64,000 bases of DNA from Sanguibacter suarezii NBRC 16159 (GTDB lineage Bacteria > Actinomycetota > Actinomycetes > Actinomycetales > Cellulomonadaceae): contig NZ_BCRT01000001.1 in NCBI RefSeq assembly GCF_001552735.1, positions 1 through 64,000 of the forward strand, read 5' to 3'. Each line of letters opens with the position of its first letter. The first letter of the stretch is position 1. A program made the translations under genes and the position numbers. Below are positions 35,522-45,564 of this stretch, piece after piece. The notes beneath the pieces were generated by a model. The model had not been told where the DNA came from and ran no database searches. It saw only the letters and a program-made list of their open reading frames with translations.

Positions 35522-37390
35522 ATCCTATTTCGACGTACGGCCTCGGCCGGTATCGCCATTGTTCTAGCGGGGACGGGCGCTCTTGTGCTCGCCCCCAGTG
35601 CGTCAGCATCCCCCGCAGTCCCGCAGCTGCGGGGAAGTGCGGAGACCGACACCCCGTCCGCGGAGACCCGTGACCCGGACAAGAGCATCGCCTTCTACAT
35701 CGGCAAGAATCGCACGGCCTCAGGCCACACGATCCTCGGCGGGTTTGGCCACGAGCCGTCGAGCCACTGGCTCGAGGTGGTCCCTCGCCAGCAGCACCCC
35801 GCCGGCTCGATGATCACCGTCGGCGCGACCGAGGCTGCCGAGATGCCGGGAGTCCTCACCGAGATCCCCCAGGTGGGAGAGACCGCGCGGTACATCACCT
35901 CCAACTACTCCGAGTTCGCCGGGTTCCCGGCTCCGTTGACCAACGGCGGGCTGAACGAGCACGGCGTCGCCGCCCGCGACGTGTGGTCCAACTCGCGCGA
36001 AGAGCTGTGGGACATGACTCCCACGGACCAGACCGGCCCGAGCTACTCCGACCTGTCCCGCATCGCCATGGAGCGCGCCACGAGCGCCCGCGACGCCGTC
36101 GACATCCTCGGTGAGCTGATCGACGAGCACGGCTTCACCACCTACGGCGGCAATTCCCACCTCTTCGCCGACGAGAACGAGGGCTGGGTGTTCGTGGAGT
36201 TCTCCGGCGGCGCCGGGCTCTGGGCTGCCGAACGGCTCAGCGCGGACGACATCCGCGTGTCCTACCCGGGATACATCCAGGACTTCCCGGTCGACGCGGT
36301 GGGCGGGGACAACCCCGACTACGTCAGCTCCCCGAACCTGCTGGACGTCGCGACCGAGCAGGGGTGGTGGACCCCCGGTGGCGACTCGATCAACCTCCAG
36401 GAGGTCTACGGCCAGGACTTCCCGACCGCCTCCTTCGACGTGGGCGTGACTGCTGACCCCACCGACCCCTCGCCCTACCGCAACCCAGTCTCCCTCGAGG
36501 CTGAGCTGGAGTCGATGGACGCCCTGACCCTCCAGGACGCGATGCGCCTGGTGCGCGATCCCCGCTGGTCGGACGACCGCTCCGGCTACGGCCAGGTCGC
36601 CGAGCTCCGCGACGACATCACCGACCCCGCACTGCGCACCCTCTGGGTGGCGCCCACGGCCTCGGTGACCGCTCCGTACATCCCGGTGATGATCGGGACC
36701 GACGACGTGCCGGTCCAGTACTCCCAGCACCGGTACCTCACCGCCGGAGCGTCCGCGAGCTACCTCGCGCCTGAGTACGCCGAGCAGGAGGCCACCGAGT
36801 ACGCCACCCAGACCTACAAGCGTCTGATGTACGCCACGTGCTCGCGCCCCGAGGAGTACCTCGCCGAGGTGACCGACGCCTTCGAGGGCATCGAGGCCAC
36901 CTGGCTCAGCGAGCACGACGAGGCCATCGCCGAGGCTGAGAAGCTGTACGCCGACGGCGACGCCGAGGCCGGCGCACGCGTCCTGACCGCCCTCACGCAC
37001 GAGACGGCCCTGGACGGCCTCGCGCTCGGCGGATACCTGCTCGACGACATCCTCGCGCGCAGCGAAGCGGACGGCGGACTGCGCGCGCCCGACGTCGAGG
37101 TGCCCGACGGCACCACCGCATCGGTCCGCAGCCTGAGCATGGCATTCGAGGGCGCAACCTCACGCGACCGCATGAACTGCGACCTCGGCGGCGGGTGGGC
37201 CGACGGCAGCACCGCCGAGCGCCAGGGCACGTACGGCGACCCGAGCAACGTTCCGGACTACCGCGCGGACGCCGCGGGAACCTCCGCCGACTCCGACGGA
37301 TCCACGATGTGGATCGGACTGAGCGGCGTGCTGGGCCTGGTCCTGGGCGCTGGCGTCGTCTGGATCGTCATGGCTCGACGCTCCGCATAA
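35522..37390 (+). CDS. Secreted C69 (dipeptidase)-like protein, membrane-anchored, nucleophile missing
   Basis: About 622 residues if read from ATC 35522. That start gives a textbook signal peptide (LFRRTASAGIAIVLAGTGAL, ending in APSASA), which any start inside the later frame (GTG 35585) would lose. The catalytic domain has strong C69/Ntn similarity: GHEPSSHWLEVVPR, TSNYSEFAGFPAPLTNGGLNEHGVAARDVWS and YGGNSHLFADENEGWVFVEF. Family enzymes use an N-terminal cysteine just before the strand that here reads DPDKSIAFYIG; no cysteine exists in the first 430 or so residues, so the nucleophile is absent or replaced, possibly by Ser. One C-terminal membrane helix (GLSGVLGLVLGAGVVWIVMA) ends in basic residues. 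Single-gene unit with terminator. Confidence 0.75.
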   Translation: MLFRRTASAGIAIVLAGTGALVLAPSASASPAVPQLRGSAETDTPSAETRDPDKSIAFYIGKNRTASGHTILGGFGHEPSSHWLEVVPRQQHPAGSMITVGATEAAEMPGVLTEIPQVGETARYITSNYSEFAGFPAPLTNGGLNEHGVAARDVWSNSREELWDMTPTDQTGPSYSDLSRIAMERATSARDAVDILGELIDEHGFTTYGGNSHLFADENEGWVFVEFSGGAGLWAAERLSADDIRVSYPGYIQDFPVDAVGGDNPDYVSSPNLLDVATEQGWWTPGGDSINLQEVYGQDFPTASFDVGVTADPTDPSPYRNPVSLEAELESMDALTLQDAMRLVRDPRWSDDRSGYGQVAELRDDITDPALRTLWVAPTASVTAPYIPVMIGTDDVPVQYSQHRYLTAGASASYLAPEYAEQEATEYATQTYKRLMYATCSRPEEYLAEVTDAFEGIEATWLSEHDEAIAEAEKLYADGDAEAGARVLTALTHETALDGLALGGYLLDDILARSEADGGLRAPDVEVPDGTTASVRSLSMAFEGATSRDRMNCDLGGGWADGSTAERQGTYGDPSNVPDYRADAAGTSADSDGSTMWIGLSGVLGLVLGAGVVWIVMARRSA

Positions 37391-37421
37391 GCGCTCCCTC
37401 CGCGGACGCACTCGACAGGCA

Positions 37422-37446
37422 CCTCGCCCGGCTCAGCCGGGCGAGG
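37422..37446 (+). terminator. Hairpin terminator after the C69-like gene
   Basis: Perfect 11-bp GC stem (37422-37432 and 37436-37446), 3-nt loop. Confidence 0.75.
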
Positions 37447-37470
37447 CGCCGTCATGCAGGCAGTCCTCAC

Positions 37471-37500
37471 TTGAAAGTTCGGCTAGCCGAACATTACGAT
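37471..37500 (+). promoter_or_regulatory. Metal-importer promoter with a DtxR/MntR-like operator
   Basis: TTGAAA (-35, 37471-37476) and TACGAT (-10, 37495-37500) are spaced 18 nt. The perfect 16-bp palindrome GTTCGGCTAGCCGAAC (37477-37492) fills the spacer. The central TAG-C half-sites resemble DtxR-family (IdeR, MntR) boxes. Position within the core promoter predicts metal-dependent repression. Confidence 0.7.
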
Positions 37501-37561
37501 GCACTCCTCTCGCTCGCCCACGGCGCACCCTTCCGGTGCACCGCTCGCCGAAGGATGCCTC

Positions 37562-38500
37562 ATGCCGCGCTCCCCTCGTTCCCTGTCTCGCAGCGTCGCG
37601 GCGACGCTTGCGGCATCTGCTCTCGCCCTGTCCCTGACGGCGTGCACCAGCACCGGCGCGGACGACGCAGACGCCGACGAGCGCCCGGTCGTGCTGACGA
37701 CCTTCACCGTCCTGGCAGACATCGCCGCGAACGTCGCTGGCGAGCACCTGCAGGTGGAGTCGATCACCAAGGTCGGTGCCGAGATCCACGGGTACGAGCC
37801 GACCCCCGGTGACATCCGCCGGGCTGCGGGGGCAGACCTCATCATCGACAACGGGATGAACCTCGAGGCGTGGTTCACGCAGTTCGTCGCCGACCTCGAC
37901 GTGCCGCACGTCGTCGTCAGCGAGGGCGTCGAACCCCTCGACATCAGCGACGGCGCCTCCACCGGGCTGCCCAACCCGCACGCGTGGATGAGCCCGGTCA
38001 ACGCTCAGATCTACGTCGACAACCTCGTCGACGCCTTCAGCGACCTCGACCCGGACAACGCCGGTGCCTACGCGGCCAACGCCGCGGCGTACGCAGCCGA
38101 GCTGCAGGCCGTCCACGACGAGCTGATCACCGAGCTGTCCGCCGTCCCCGAGAACCAGCGCGCCCTCGTCACCTGCGAGGGGGCCTTCTCCTACCTCGCC
38201 CGCGACGCCGGGCTCACCGAGAAGTACATCTGGGCGGTCAACGCCGAGCAGCAGGCAACCCCGAAGCAGATCGCGTCGGCGATCGACTTCGTCCGCGAGA
38301 ACGACGTACCAGCAGTGTTCTGCGAGTCGACCGTCTCGAACGCCCCGATGCTGCAGGTCGTGGACGCCACGGACGCCACCTTCGGCGGCACGCTCTACGT
38401 CGACTCCCTCTCCGACGCCGACGGCCCGGTGCCCACCTACCTGGACCTCATGCGCCACGACGCCGCGGTCATCATCGACGCACTGACCGGACAGCCCTGA
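37562..38500 (+). CDS. Metal ABC transporter substrate-binding lipoprotein (Mn/Zn type)
   Basis: 312 residues. Signal peptide with lipobox LSLTACTS (Cys at about residue 29). The cluster A-I binding-protein fold is evident: VVLTTFTVLADIAANVAGEHLQVESIT, EIHGYEPTPGDIRRAAGADLII, PNPHAWMSPVNAQIYV and CEGAFSYLARDAGL. The His in EIHGYEP and in NPHAWM, the Glu in CEGAF and the C-terminal Asp in YVDSLSDADGP are the usual metal ligands. The middle ligand set is closer to Mn-type than Zn-type proteins (no His-rich loop). ATG 37562 is chosen over the in-frame ATG at 37499, which lies in the -10; AAGGA precedes it by 6 nt. First gene of a three-gene operon. Confidence 0.92.
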   Translation: MPRSPRSLSRSVAATLAASALALSLTACTSTGADDADADERPVVLTTFTVLADIAANVAGEHLQVESITKVGAEIHGYEPTPGDIRRAAGADLIIDNGMNLEAWFTQFVADLDVPHVVVSEGVEPLDISDGASTGLPNPHAWMSPVNAQIYVDNLVDAFSDLDPDNAGAYAANAAAYAAELQAVHDELITELSAVPENQRALVTCEGAFSYLARDAGLTEKYIWAVNAEQQATPKQIASAIDFVRENDVPAVFCESTVSNAPMLQVVDATDATFGGTLYVDSLSDADGPVPTYLDLMRHDAAVIIDALTGQP

Positions 38501-39240
38501 TGACCGCGGCGATCTCCGTGCAGGACGTCACCGTGCACTACGGCGAGGTCCTCGCCCTCGACCGCGCAACGCTCGACGTCGCGCCCGGCCGGGTGTGCGC
38601 CCTCATCGGGATGAACGGGTCGGGGAAGTCCACCCTGTTCAAGACGATCATGGGCCTGGTGCGCCCTGACTCCGGCACTGTCCGCGTCACCGGACAGAGC
38701 CCGGCCCAGGCCCGCCGCTCCGGAGCCGTGGGCTACGTGCCCCAGAGCGAAGACGTCGACTGGTCGTTCCCGCTGTCCGTGCGGGACGTGGTCATGACCG
38801 GGCGTTACGGTCACATGGGCTTCACCCGCCGCCCGCGCGCAGCCGACCACGACGCCGTCGAGCACGCGCTGACACGGGTCGAGCTCACCGATCTCGCGTC
38901 GCGGCAGATCGGTCAGCTCTCCGGCGGACAGCGCAAGCGCGCCTTCGTCGCCCGCGGGATCGCCCAGGGCGCACGCATCCTGCTGCTGGACGAACCCTTC
39001 GCCGGTGTCGACAAACGCACTGAGGCCACGATGACCCGCCTGCTGCGCGAGCTCGCCGATGACGGGGCCACCGTCCTCGTCTCGACCCACGACCTGCACA
39101 CCCTCCCCGCCCTGGCCGACGAGGCGATCCTGCTCATGCGGCGGGTGCTCCTGCACGCCAGCCCCGCCGAGGTGCTCCAGCCCGAGGCCCTCGCCCTGGC
39201 CTTCGGCCTGGACGTCCTCAACCGCGGAGACGCCGCATGA
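38500..39240 (+). CDS. Metal ABC transporter ATP-binding protein
   Basis: 246 residues. Walker A GMNGSGKST (about 37-45), Q-loop VPQSEDVDWSFPLSVRDVVMTGRYGHMG (typical of Mn/Zn importers), signature LSGGQRKR, Walker B ILLLDEPFAGVD and H-loop STHD are complete. ATG 38500 overlaps the stop of the binding-protein gene by one base, so translation is coupled. It energises the import of the metal bound by the upstream lipoprotein through the downstream permease. Confidence 0.94.
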   Translation: MTAAISVQDVTVHYGEVLALDRATLDVAPGRVCALIGMNGSGKSTLFKTIMGLVRPDSGTVRVTGQSPAQARRSGAVGYVPQSEDVDWSFPLSVRDVVMTGRYGHMGFTRRPRAADHDAVEHALTRVELTDLASRQIGQLSGGQRKRAFVARGIAQGARILLLDEPFAGVDKRTEATMTRLLRELADDGATVLVSTHDLHTLPALADEAILLMRRVLLHASPAEVLQPEALALAFGLDVLNRGDAA

Positions 39241-40115
39241 ACCTCCTCGACCTGCTCCTCGAGCCGCTCACCTACGACTTCATGGTCCGCGCCCTGGCGA
39301 CCGTCCTGGTCGCAGCGATCGTCTGCGCCGTGCTCTCCTGCTGGCTGGTCCTGATCGGCTGGTCGCTCATGGGCGACGCCGTCTCCCACGCGGTGCTGCC
39401 CGGCGTCGTGCTCGCCTACATCGTCGGTGCGCCCTTCGCGCTGGGCGCTGTGGTCTTCGGGTTCCTCGCCGTCGCGCTCATCGGCGCGGTCAGGGACACC
39501 AGCCGGATCAAGGAGGACGCCGCGATCGGCATCGTCTTCACCACGCTGTTCGCCCTCGGGCTCGTACTGATCTCCGTCACCCCGTCCCAGACGGACCTGA
39601 GCCACATCATCTTCGGCAACCTGCTCGGGGTGTCCTGGACCGACCTGGTCCAGGTGATGGTCCTCGGCGCGGTGACGTTCACGATCCTGGTGGCCAAGCG
39701 CCGCGACTTCACGCTCTTCGCCTTCGACCCCACCCACGCCCACGCGATCGGGCTGAACCCCAGGGTGCTGGGGGCGGCCCTGCTCGGTCTTCTCGCCCTG
39801 ACCTCCGTGGTCGCCCTGCAGGCGGTCGGGGTGATCCTCGTCGTCGCGATGCTCATCATCCCGGGAGCCACCGCTCACCTGCTCACCGACCGGTTCGGGC
39901 GGATGCTCGTCATCGCCCCCACCCTCTCCGCCGTCTGCGCGGTGGTGGGCCTCTACCTCAGCTACTACCTCGACGCCGCCTCCGGGGCCATGGTGGTCCT
40001 GGCCCAGGGCGCCGCCTTCGTCGTCGTGTACCTCTTCAGCCCGCGGCACGGGCTCGTCGGGACCCGGGTCATGGCCCGGCGCCGCCGGCGGCCCCTCACC
40101 CCCGCGGCGCCCTGA
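39237..40115 (+). CDS. Metal ABC transporter permease
   Basis: 292 residues, about eight membrane helices, ABC-3 family: WLVLIGWSLMGDAVSHAVLPGVVLAYI, ALAIGAVRDTSRIKEDAAIGIVFTTLFALG-type segment (IKEDAAIGIVFTTLFALG) and VALQAVGVILVVAMLIIPGATAHLLTDRF. Overlaps the ATPase stop (ATGA). The operon lacks a second permease gene, so the permease is likely a homodimer. A strong hairpin follows. Confidence 0.94.
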   Translation: MNLLDLLLEPLTYDFMVRALATVLVAAIVCAVLSCWLVLIGWSLMGDAVSHAVLPGVVLAYIVGAPFALGAVVFGFLAVALIGAVRDTSRIKEDAAIGIVFTTLFALGLVLISVTPSQTDLSHIIFGNLLGVSWTDLVQVMVLGAVTFTILVAKRRDFTLFAFDPTHAHAIGLNPRVLGAALLGLLALTSVVALQAVGVILVVAMLIIPGATAHLLTDRFGRMLVIAPTLSAVCAVVGLYLSYYLDAASGAMVVLAQGAAFVVVYLFSPRHGLVGTRVMARRRRRPLTPAAP

Positions 40116-40133
40116 CACCCGCGGCAGACATGA

Positions 40134-40172
40134 CAGAAGGGCCCGGACGGCGTCACCGTCCGGGCCCTTCTG
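40134..40172. terminator. Bidirectional hairpin terminator after the metal importer operon
   Basis: Perfect 17-bp stem (40134-40150 and 40156-40172), 5-nt loop, between the permease gene and the convergent isocitrate dehydrogenase gene. Confidence 0.87.
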
Positions 40173-40181
40173 CGTCACGGG

Positions 40182-42392
<2,211 letters not shown>

Positions 42393-42429
42393 CGTCGGGC
42401 AGCTCCTTGGCGTCACGCGGGCGAACTTG

Positions 42430-42443
42430 TCTTGATATCAAGA
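42430..42443. promoter_or_regulatory. Palindromic MarR-like operator between icd and a divergent kinase
   Basis: TCTTGATATCAAGA, a perfect 14-bp palindrome, 38 bp upstream of the icd start and about 100 bp from the divergent P-loop gene. TTGATATCAA-type cores are typical of MarR/UrtR-family regulators. TamR in Streptomyces, a regulator of this group, controls isocitrate dehydrogenase (from memory). No such regulator gene is next to it here. Confidence 0.55.
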
Positions 42444-42542
42444 TACAGGGGATGGCTGCGAGACGGGGCGAAGGATCGCCTGGTGCACCGCGAGACACAC
42501 CGCGTCCTGGTCACCCCGCACCTGCCCTACTAGCATCCCCCC

Positions 42543-43040
42543 ATGACCCAGGTGATCTTCATGTGCGGCCCGGCCGGCTCCGGCAAGACCACCGCTTCCC
42601 TGCGCCTGGAAGCCGCCGGCTTCACACGGCTGTCCATCGACGACGAGGCGTGGCGCGACGGCCACCGCGAGCACCCGCTGCCCGACGACGTCGCCGAGCA
42701 GATGCGTGCCCGGGTCCGGGCGCGGCTGATCGAGCTCGTGGCGAGCGGCACCGACGTCGTCCTCGACCTGGCCTTCTGGTCCCGCGCGGTCCGCGACGAC
42801 TACCGGCGCCTGCTGGCCCCGTACGGCGTCGTGCCCGAGACGCACTACCTCGCGACGCCGCGCGAGGTGGTCCTGGCACGCCTGGCCGCCCGGACCAACG
42901 CCGGCCCCGACGAGATCGTCCTGCCGCGGGCCGTCGCCGAGGCGTACTTCGACGGCTTCGAGGTGCCGACGCCGGAGGAGGGACCCCTGCAGATCGTCAG
43001 CGGGACCGCTCCGAGGATCACGGCGCCGACAGAGCCCTGA
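42543..43040 (+). CDS. Small P-loop kinase-like ATPase (zeta-toxin/AAA_33 type)
   Basis: 165 residues. Walker A FMCGPAGSGKTTAS (about 6-19), Walker-B-like VVLDLAFWSRAVRDDY, and a lid arginine pattern (THYLATPREVVLARLAARTNAG). This arrangement is of the AAA_33/zeta-like small-molecule kinases; the substrate is unknown. It has no antitoxin next to it, so a toxin role is not supported. The 3' end overlaps by 23 bp with the convergent GyrI-like gene. Confidence 0.85.
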   Translation: MTQVIFMCGPAGSGKTTASLRLEAAGFTRLSIDDEAWRDGHREHPLPDDVAEQMRARVRARLIELVASGTDVVLDLAFWSRAVRDDYRRLLAPYGVVPETHYLATPREVVLARLAARTNAGPDEIVLPRAVAEAYFDGFEVPTPEEGPLQIVSGTAPRITAPTEP

Positions 43041-43644
43041 CCGGCTGCCGCAGGATCGTCTTGCGCCTGGCCGGCGGTGTGCGGCGGGCGTCGCTGAGGT
43101 AGATCTCGTGGTGGTCACCGTTGAAGGTCAGCCCGTGCGCGGGCATGTACTCCTCGTGCAGCCGCGCCAGGGTCGGCGCCTCGTCGTCGTAGAAGCCGAC
43201 GTGCAGGATCTGCACCGACGTCCCCTCGGTGAGCGAGACGAAGGAGAGCCGGTCCAGCGCCGGCAGGGGCTTCTTCGCCCCGGCGTCCTCGACGGCCGCC
43301 GCGACCATCTCGTCGGTGATCCAGTCGGGTTGGACGATCATCGCCGTCCAGTCCCAGGCGTCCTTGTCCCGCGCCACGAAGGCTCCCAGGTCAGCCGCGC
43401 GCCACAACCCTTCCAGCGGCCCGACGACGAAGTCCCGCCCCAGGGTCTTCTTGCTCGCGAACTTCAGCGTGTACGCCACGGAGTACAGGGCCTCGATCGC
43501 CTCGGCGTAGGCCACCGCGGTGTTGGGATCCCCGTGACCGTCCACCGCGAGGTAGCGCAGCTCAGGCACGTCGATGACCGTGAAGTCGCTCGCGGGCGCG
43601 GAGTAGAGCTCCTTGCGGGCCACCTTGACGTCGTACTTCTCCAT
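43018..43644 (-). CDS. GyrI-like small-molecule-binding domain protein
   Basis: 208 residues, soluble, no HTH. The start is taken at MEKYDVKVARKELYSA (ATG near 43644); the frame extends to 43713 without homology. The body (FTVIDVPELRYLAVDGHGDPN, LYSVAYTLKFASK, WTAMIVQPDWITDEMV, VQILHVGFYDDEAPTLARLHEEYMPAHGLTFNGDHHEIYLSD) follows stand-alone GyrI/SHS2 proteins, which bind hydrophobic ligands; the last segment is family-typical. No enzymatic activity is assigned. It converges on the P-loop gene with overlapping ends. Confidence 0.82.
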   Translation of the reverse strand: MEKYDVKVARKELYSAPASDFTVIDVPELRYLAVDGHGDPNTAVAYAEAIEALYSVAYTLKFASKKTLGRDFVVGPLEGLWRAADLGAFVARDKDAWDWTAMIVQPDWITDEMVAAAVEDAGAKKPLPALDRLSFVSLTEGTSVQILHVGFYDDEAPTLARLHEEYMPAHGLTFNGDHHEIYLSDARRTPPARRKTILRQPVRALSAP

Positions 43645-43731
43645 GGAAGGCTCCCGCCCGTTCGCTCTATCCACCGACCCGCGGTTCCGCCACACTAGCG
43701 CGATGGACACCACACGTCAGGGGCAGTACCG

Positions 43732-44146
43732 ATGAAGACTCGCGGCCGGATCATCGTCGGCGGGCTCGCCTCCGGGGTCGGGCGGGGTGACCGGGAAGTT
43801 CCAGAGCGTCGACGACACCGGCCTGGGCAACCACACGATGGGTGAAGGGACCTTTCTGGTCGTCCCCGGAGTGGTCGTCCAGGACGTGTGGCCGCGGGTG
43901 GAGAAGTTCAAGGACTTGAACGTCTATCCCGATCTCTCGCCCACCGGCCGGGACGTCAACAGGGCGGTCCGAGACTTCGGGGCCGTCGTGGTCGAGGTCC
44001 AGCCGAACGGGCGATTCCGCATCAACGTGGCCGCCGGCCCAGCGGTCGTCTGCCTGCTCACCTACAGCGGCTGCGTCGAGCTGACCCTGCCCGAGAGCGG
44101 TTCAGTGAACGCCTACTGGAGCGTGGGCGGGTTCGACATGGGGTAG
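43732..44146 (+). pseudogene. Small exported hypothetical, apparently frameshifted
   Basis: ATG 43732 opens MKTRGRIIVGGLASGVG, which looks like the basic and hydrophobic start of a signal or lipoprotein peptide, but this frame soon becomes arginine-rich nonsense. From about 43785 the neighbouring frame carries a plausible soluble domain of about 115 residues (VTGKFQSVDDTGLGNHTMGEG ... INVAAGPAVVCLLTYSGCVELTLPESGSV) up to the stop at 44146. A one-base shift in the G-rich stretch 43771-43787 would join them. Alternatively, a short protein of 119 residues starts at GTG 43787. No family recognised. Confidence 0.5.
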
Positions 44147-44168
44147 GGCGTAGACGACGCCCCCGGCG

Positions 44169-45374
44169 TCACTTCCCCGACATCACCGCGAGACGCCACA
44201 ACGAGGTGACCTCCTTGGCGCGCGCCGCGTGCAGCGGGTCGGTGGCGTCGCCCACCCGGGGGTGGGTGGGGCGCGTGTCGAGCCGGTCGACGACCACCAG
44301 GCCGGCGTTCTCGATCGCATCCAGCAGCCACTGCCGGGTGCGCAGGCCCAGGTGCTCGGCGAGGTCGGAGAGCACGAGCCAGCCTTCGCCCTCCGGTGTC
44401 AGGTGCAAGGCCAGGCCGCCGAGGAAGCGCAGCAGCATGCGGCTCTTGGGGTCGTAGACCGCGTTGTCCATGAGCGTGCGCGACGTGGCCGGGACCCACG
44501 GCGGGTTGCACACCACGAGGGAGGCACGCCCGGGCGGGAACATGTCGATCAGCTCGACCTCGACGCGGTCGTCCAGGCCGAGGCGGGCAAGGTTCTCGCG
44601 GGCGCAGACCACGGCCCGCTCCTCGCTGTCGGTCGCCACGACCCGCTCCACGCCACGCTTGGCGAGGACCGCGGCGAGGACGCCGGTGCCGGTGCCGATG
44701 TCGAAGGCGAGGTCGGTCGCGGGCAGCGGAGCCTGGGCGACGAGGTCGACGTACTCGCTGCGCACCGGGAAGAAGGCGCCGTAGTGCGGGTGGATGCTCG
44801 CGTCGAGGGCGTCGACGTGGATGCCCTTGCGGCGCCACTCGTTCGCCCCGATCGCCCCGATCACCTCACGCAGGGACACCAGGGACGGCGCATCGATCTC
44901 GCCGTAGGCACCCGCGAGCGCCTCGCGGATCTCGGGCGGGCGGCGCAGCGGGACGGTGCCGCCGGCGTCGAGCGGGATGAGCAGCATGGACAGGATCCGG
45001 GCGCGGTGCGCGCGGGCCTGGCGGTAGCGGTAGAAGGCCTCGGACGTCGTGCCGCCGGTCGCCCCTTCGGCTGACTCCGCGCGTCGCTCGATGGCCTCGA
45101 GGAGCTGGCGGGCGTTCTGGAAGTCGCCGCGCCACAGCAGGGCCACGCCCTGGGACGCATCGCGGTAGGCCTCTTTGGCGGTGTAGTGGTCTTCGATGAC
45201 CATCAACCGGCTGGGGGCCGGGGCGTCGTTGGCGGAACGCCACCGGGCGGTGTGCTCGACGCCGTTCTCCTCCCAGGCGATGAGCGCGCCGTCACCGGCG
45301 ACGGCATCCAGCTTGCGGACGGGGACAGTGACGGGTTCGACGGTTCGGGCCACGAGAAAACGCTCCAGTTTCAC
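44169..45374 (-). CDS. Class I SAM-dependent methyltransferase (NPPW type)
   Basis: 401 residues. N-terminal domain of about 190 residues of unknown fold (VRKLDAVAGDGALIAWEENGVEHTARWR), then a Rossmann methyltransferase: LAFDIGTGTGVLAAVLAKRGV (SAM loop, about 250), ATDSEERAVVCARENL, and VVCNPPWVPATS, the NPPW motif of enzymes that methylate planar N atoms (N6-adenine of DNA/RNA or glutamine amide). It resembles RlmG/HemK-like tRNA, rRNA or release-factor methyltransferases, but the precise substrate is not determinable. Divergent from the large phosphoesterase gene. Confidence 0.88.
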   Translation of the reverse strand: MKLERFLVARTVEPVTVPVRKLDAVAGDGALIAWEENGVEHTARWRSANDAPAPSRLMVIEDHYTAKEAYRDASQGVALLWRGDFQNARQLLEAIERRAESAEGATGGTTSEAFYRYRQARAHRARILSMLLIPLDAGGTVPLRRPPEIREALAGAYGEIDAPSLVSLREVIGAIGANEWRRKGIHVDALDASIHPHYGAFFPVRSEYVDLVAQAPLPATDLAFDIGTGTGVLAAVLAKRGVERVVATDSEERAVVCARENLARLGLDDRVEVELIDMFPPGRASLVVCNPPWVPATSRTLMDNAVYDPKSRMLLRFLGGLALHLTPEGEGWLVLSDLAEHLGLRTRQWLLDAIENAGLVVVDRLDTRPTHPRVGDATDPLHAARAKEVTSLWRLAVMSGK

Positions 45375-45564
45375 AGGAAGTGATGGAGCCTTGCAGAGGC
45401 GGCACCAGCCTGTCGAGCATATCGCGGCGGCGGGAGCCCGCGCCGCGCCCTCCTCCCGCCGTCACCTGCGCGCTCCCCCGCATTCATGCCCCAGCCACCA
45501 CCGCGTCATCCGCCTCTCATACGTTCGCCGCAACCACGCTTCGAACCGAGAGAAGGTCCTTTCC

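Noticed and set aside
42543-43040. Zeta-type toxin of a toxin-antitoxin pair
   Set aside because: Only the P-loop kinase is present; no small antitoxin gene on either side.
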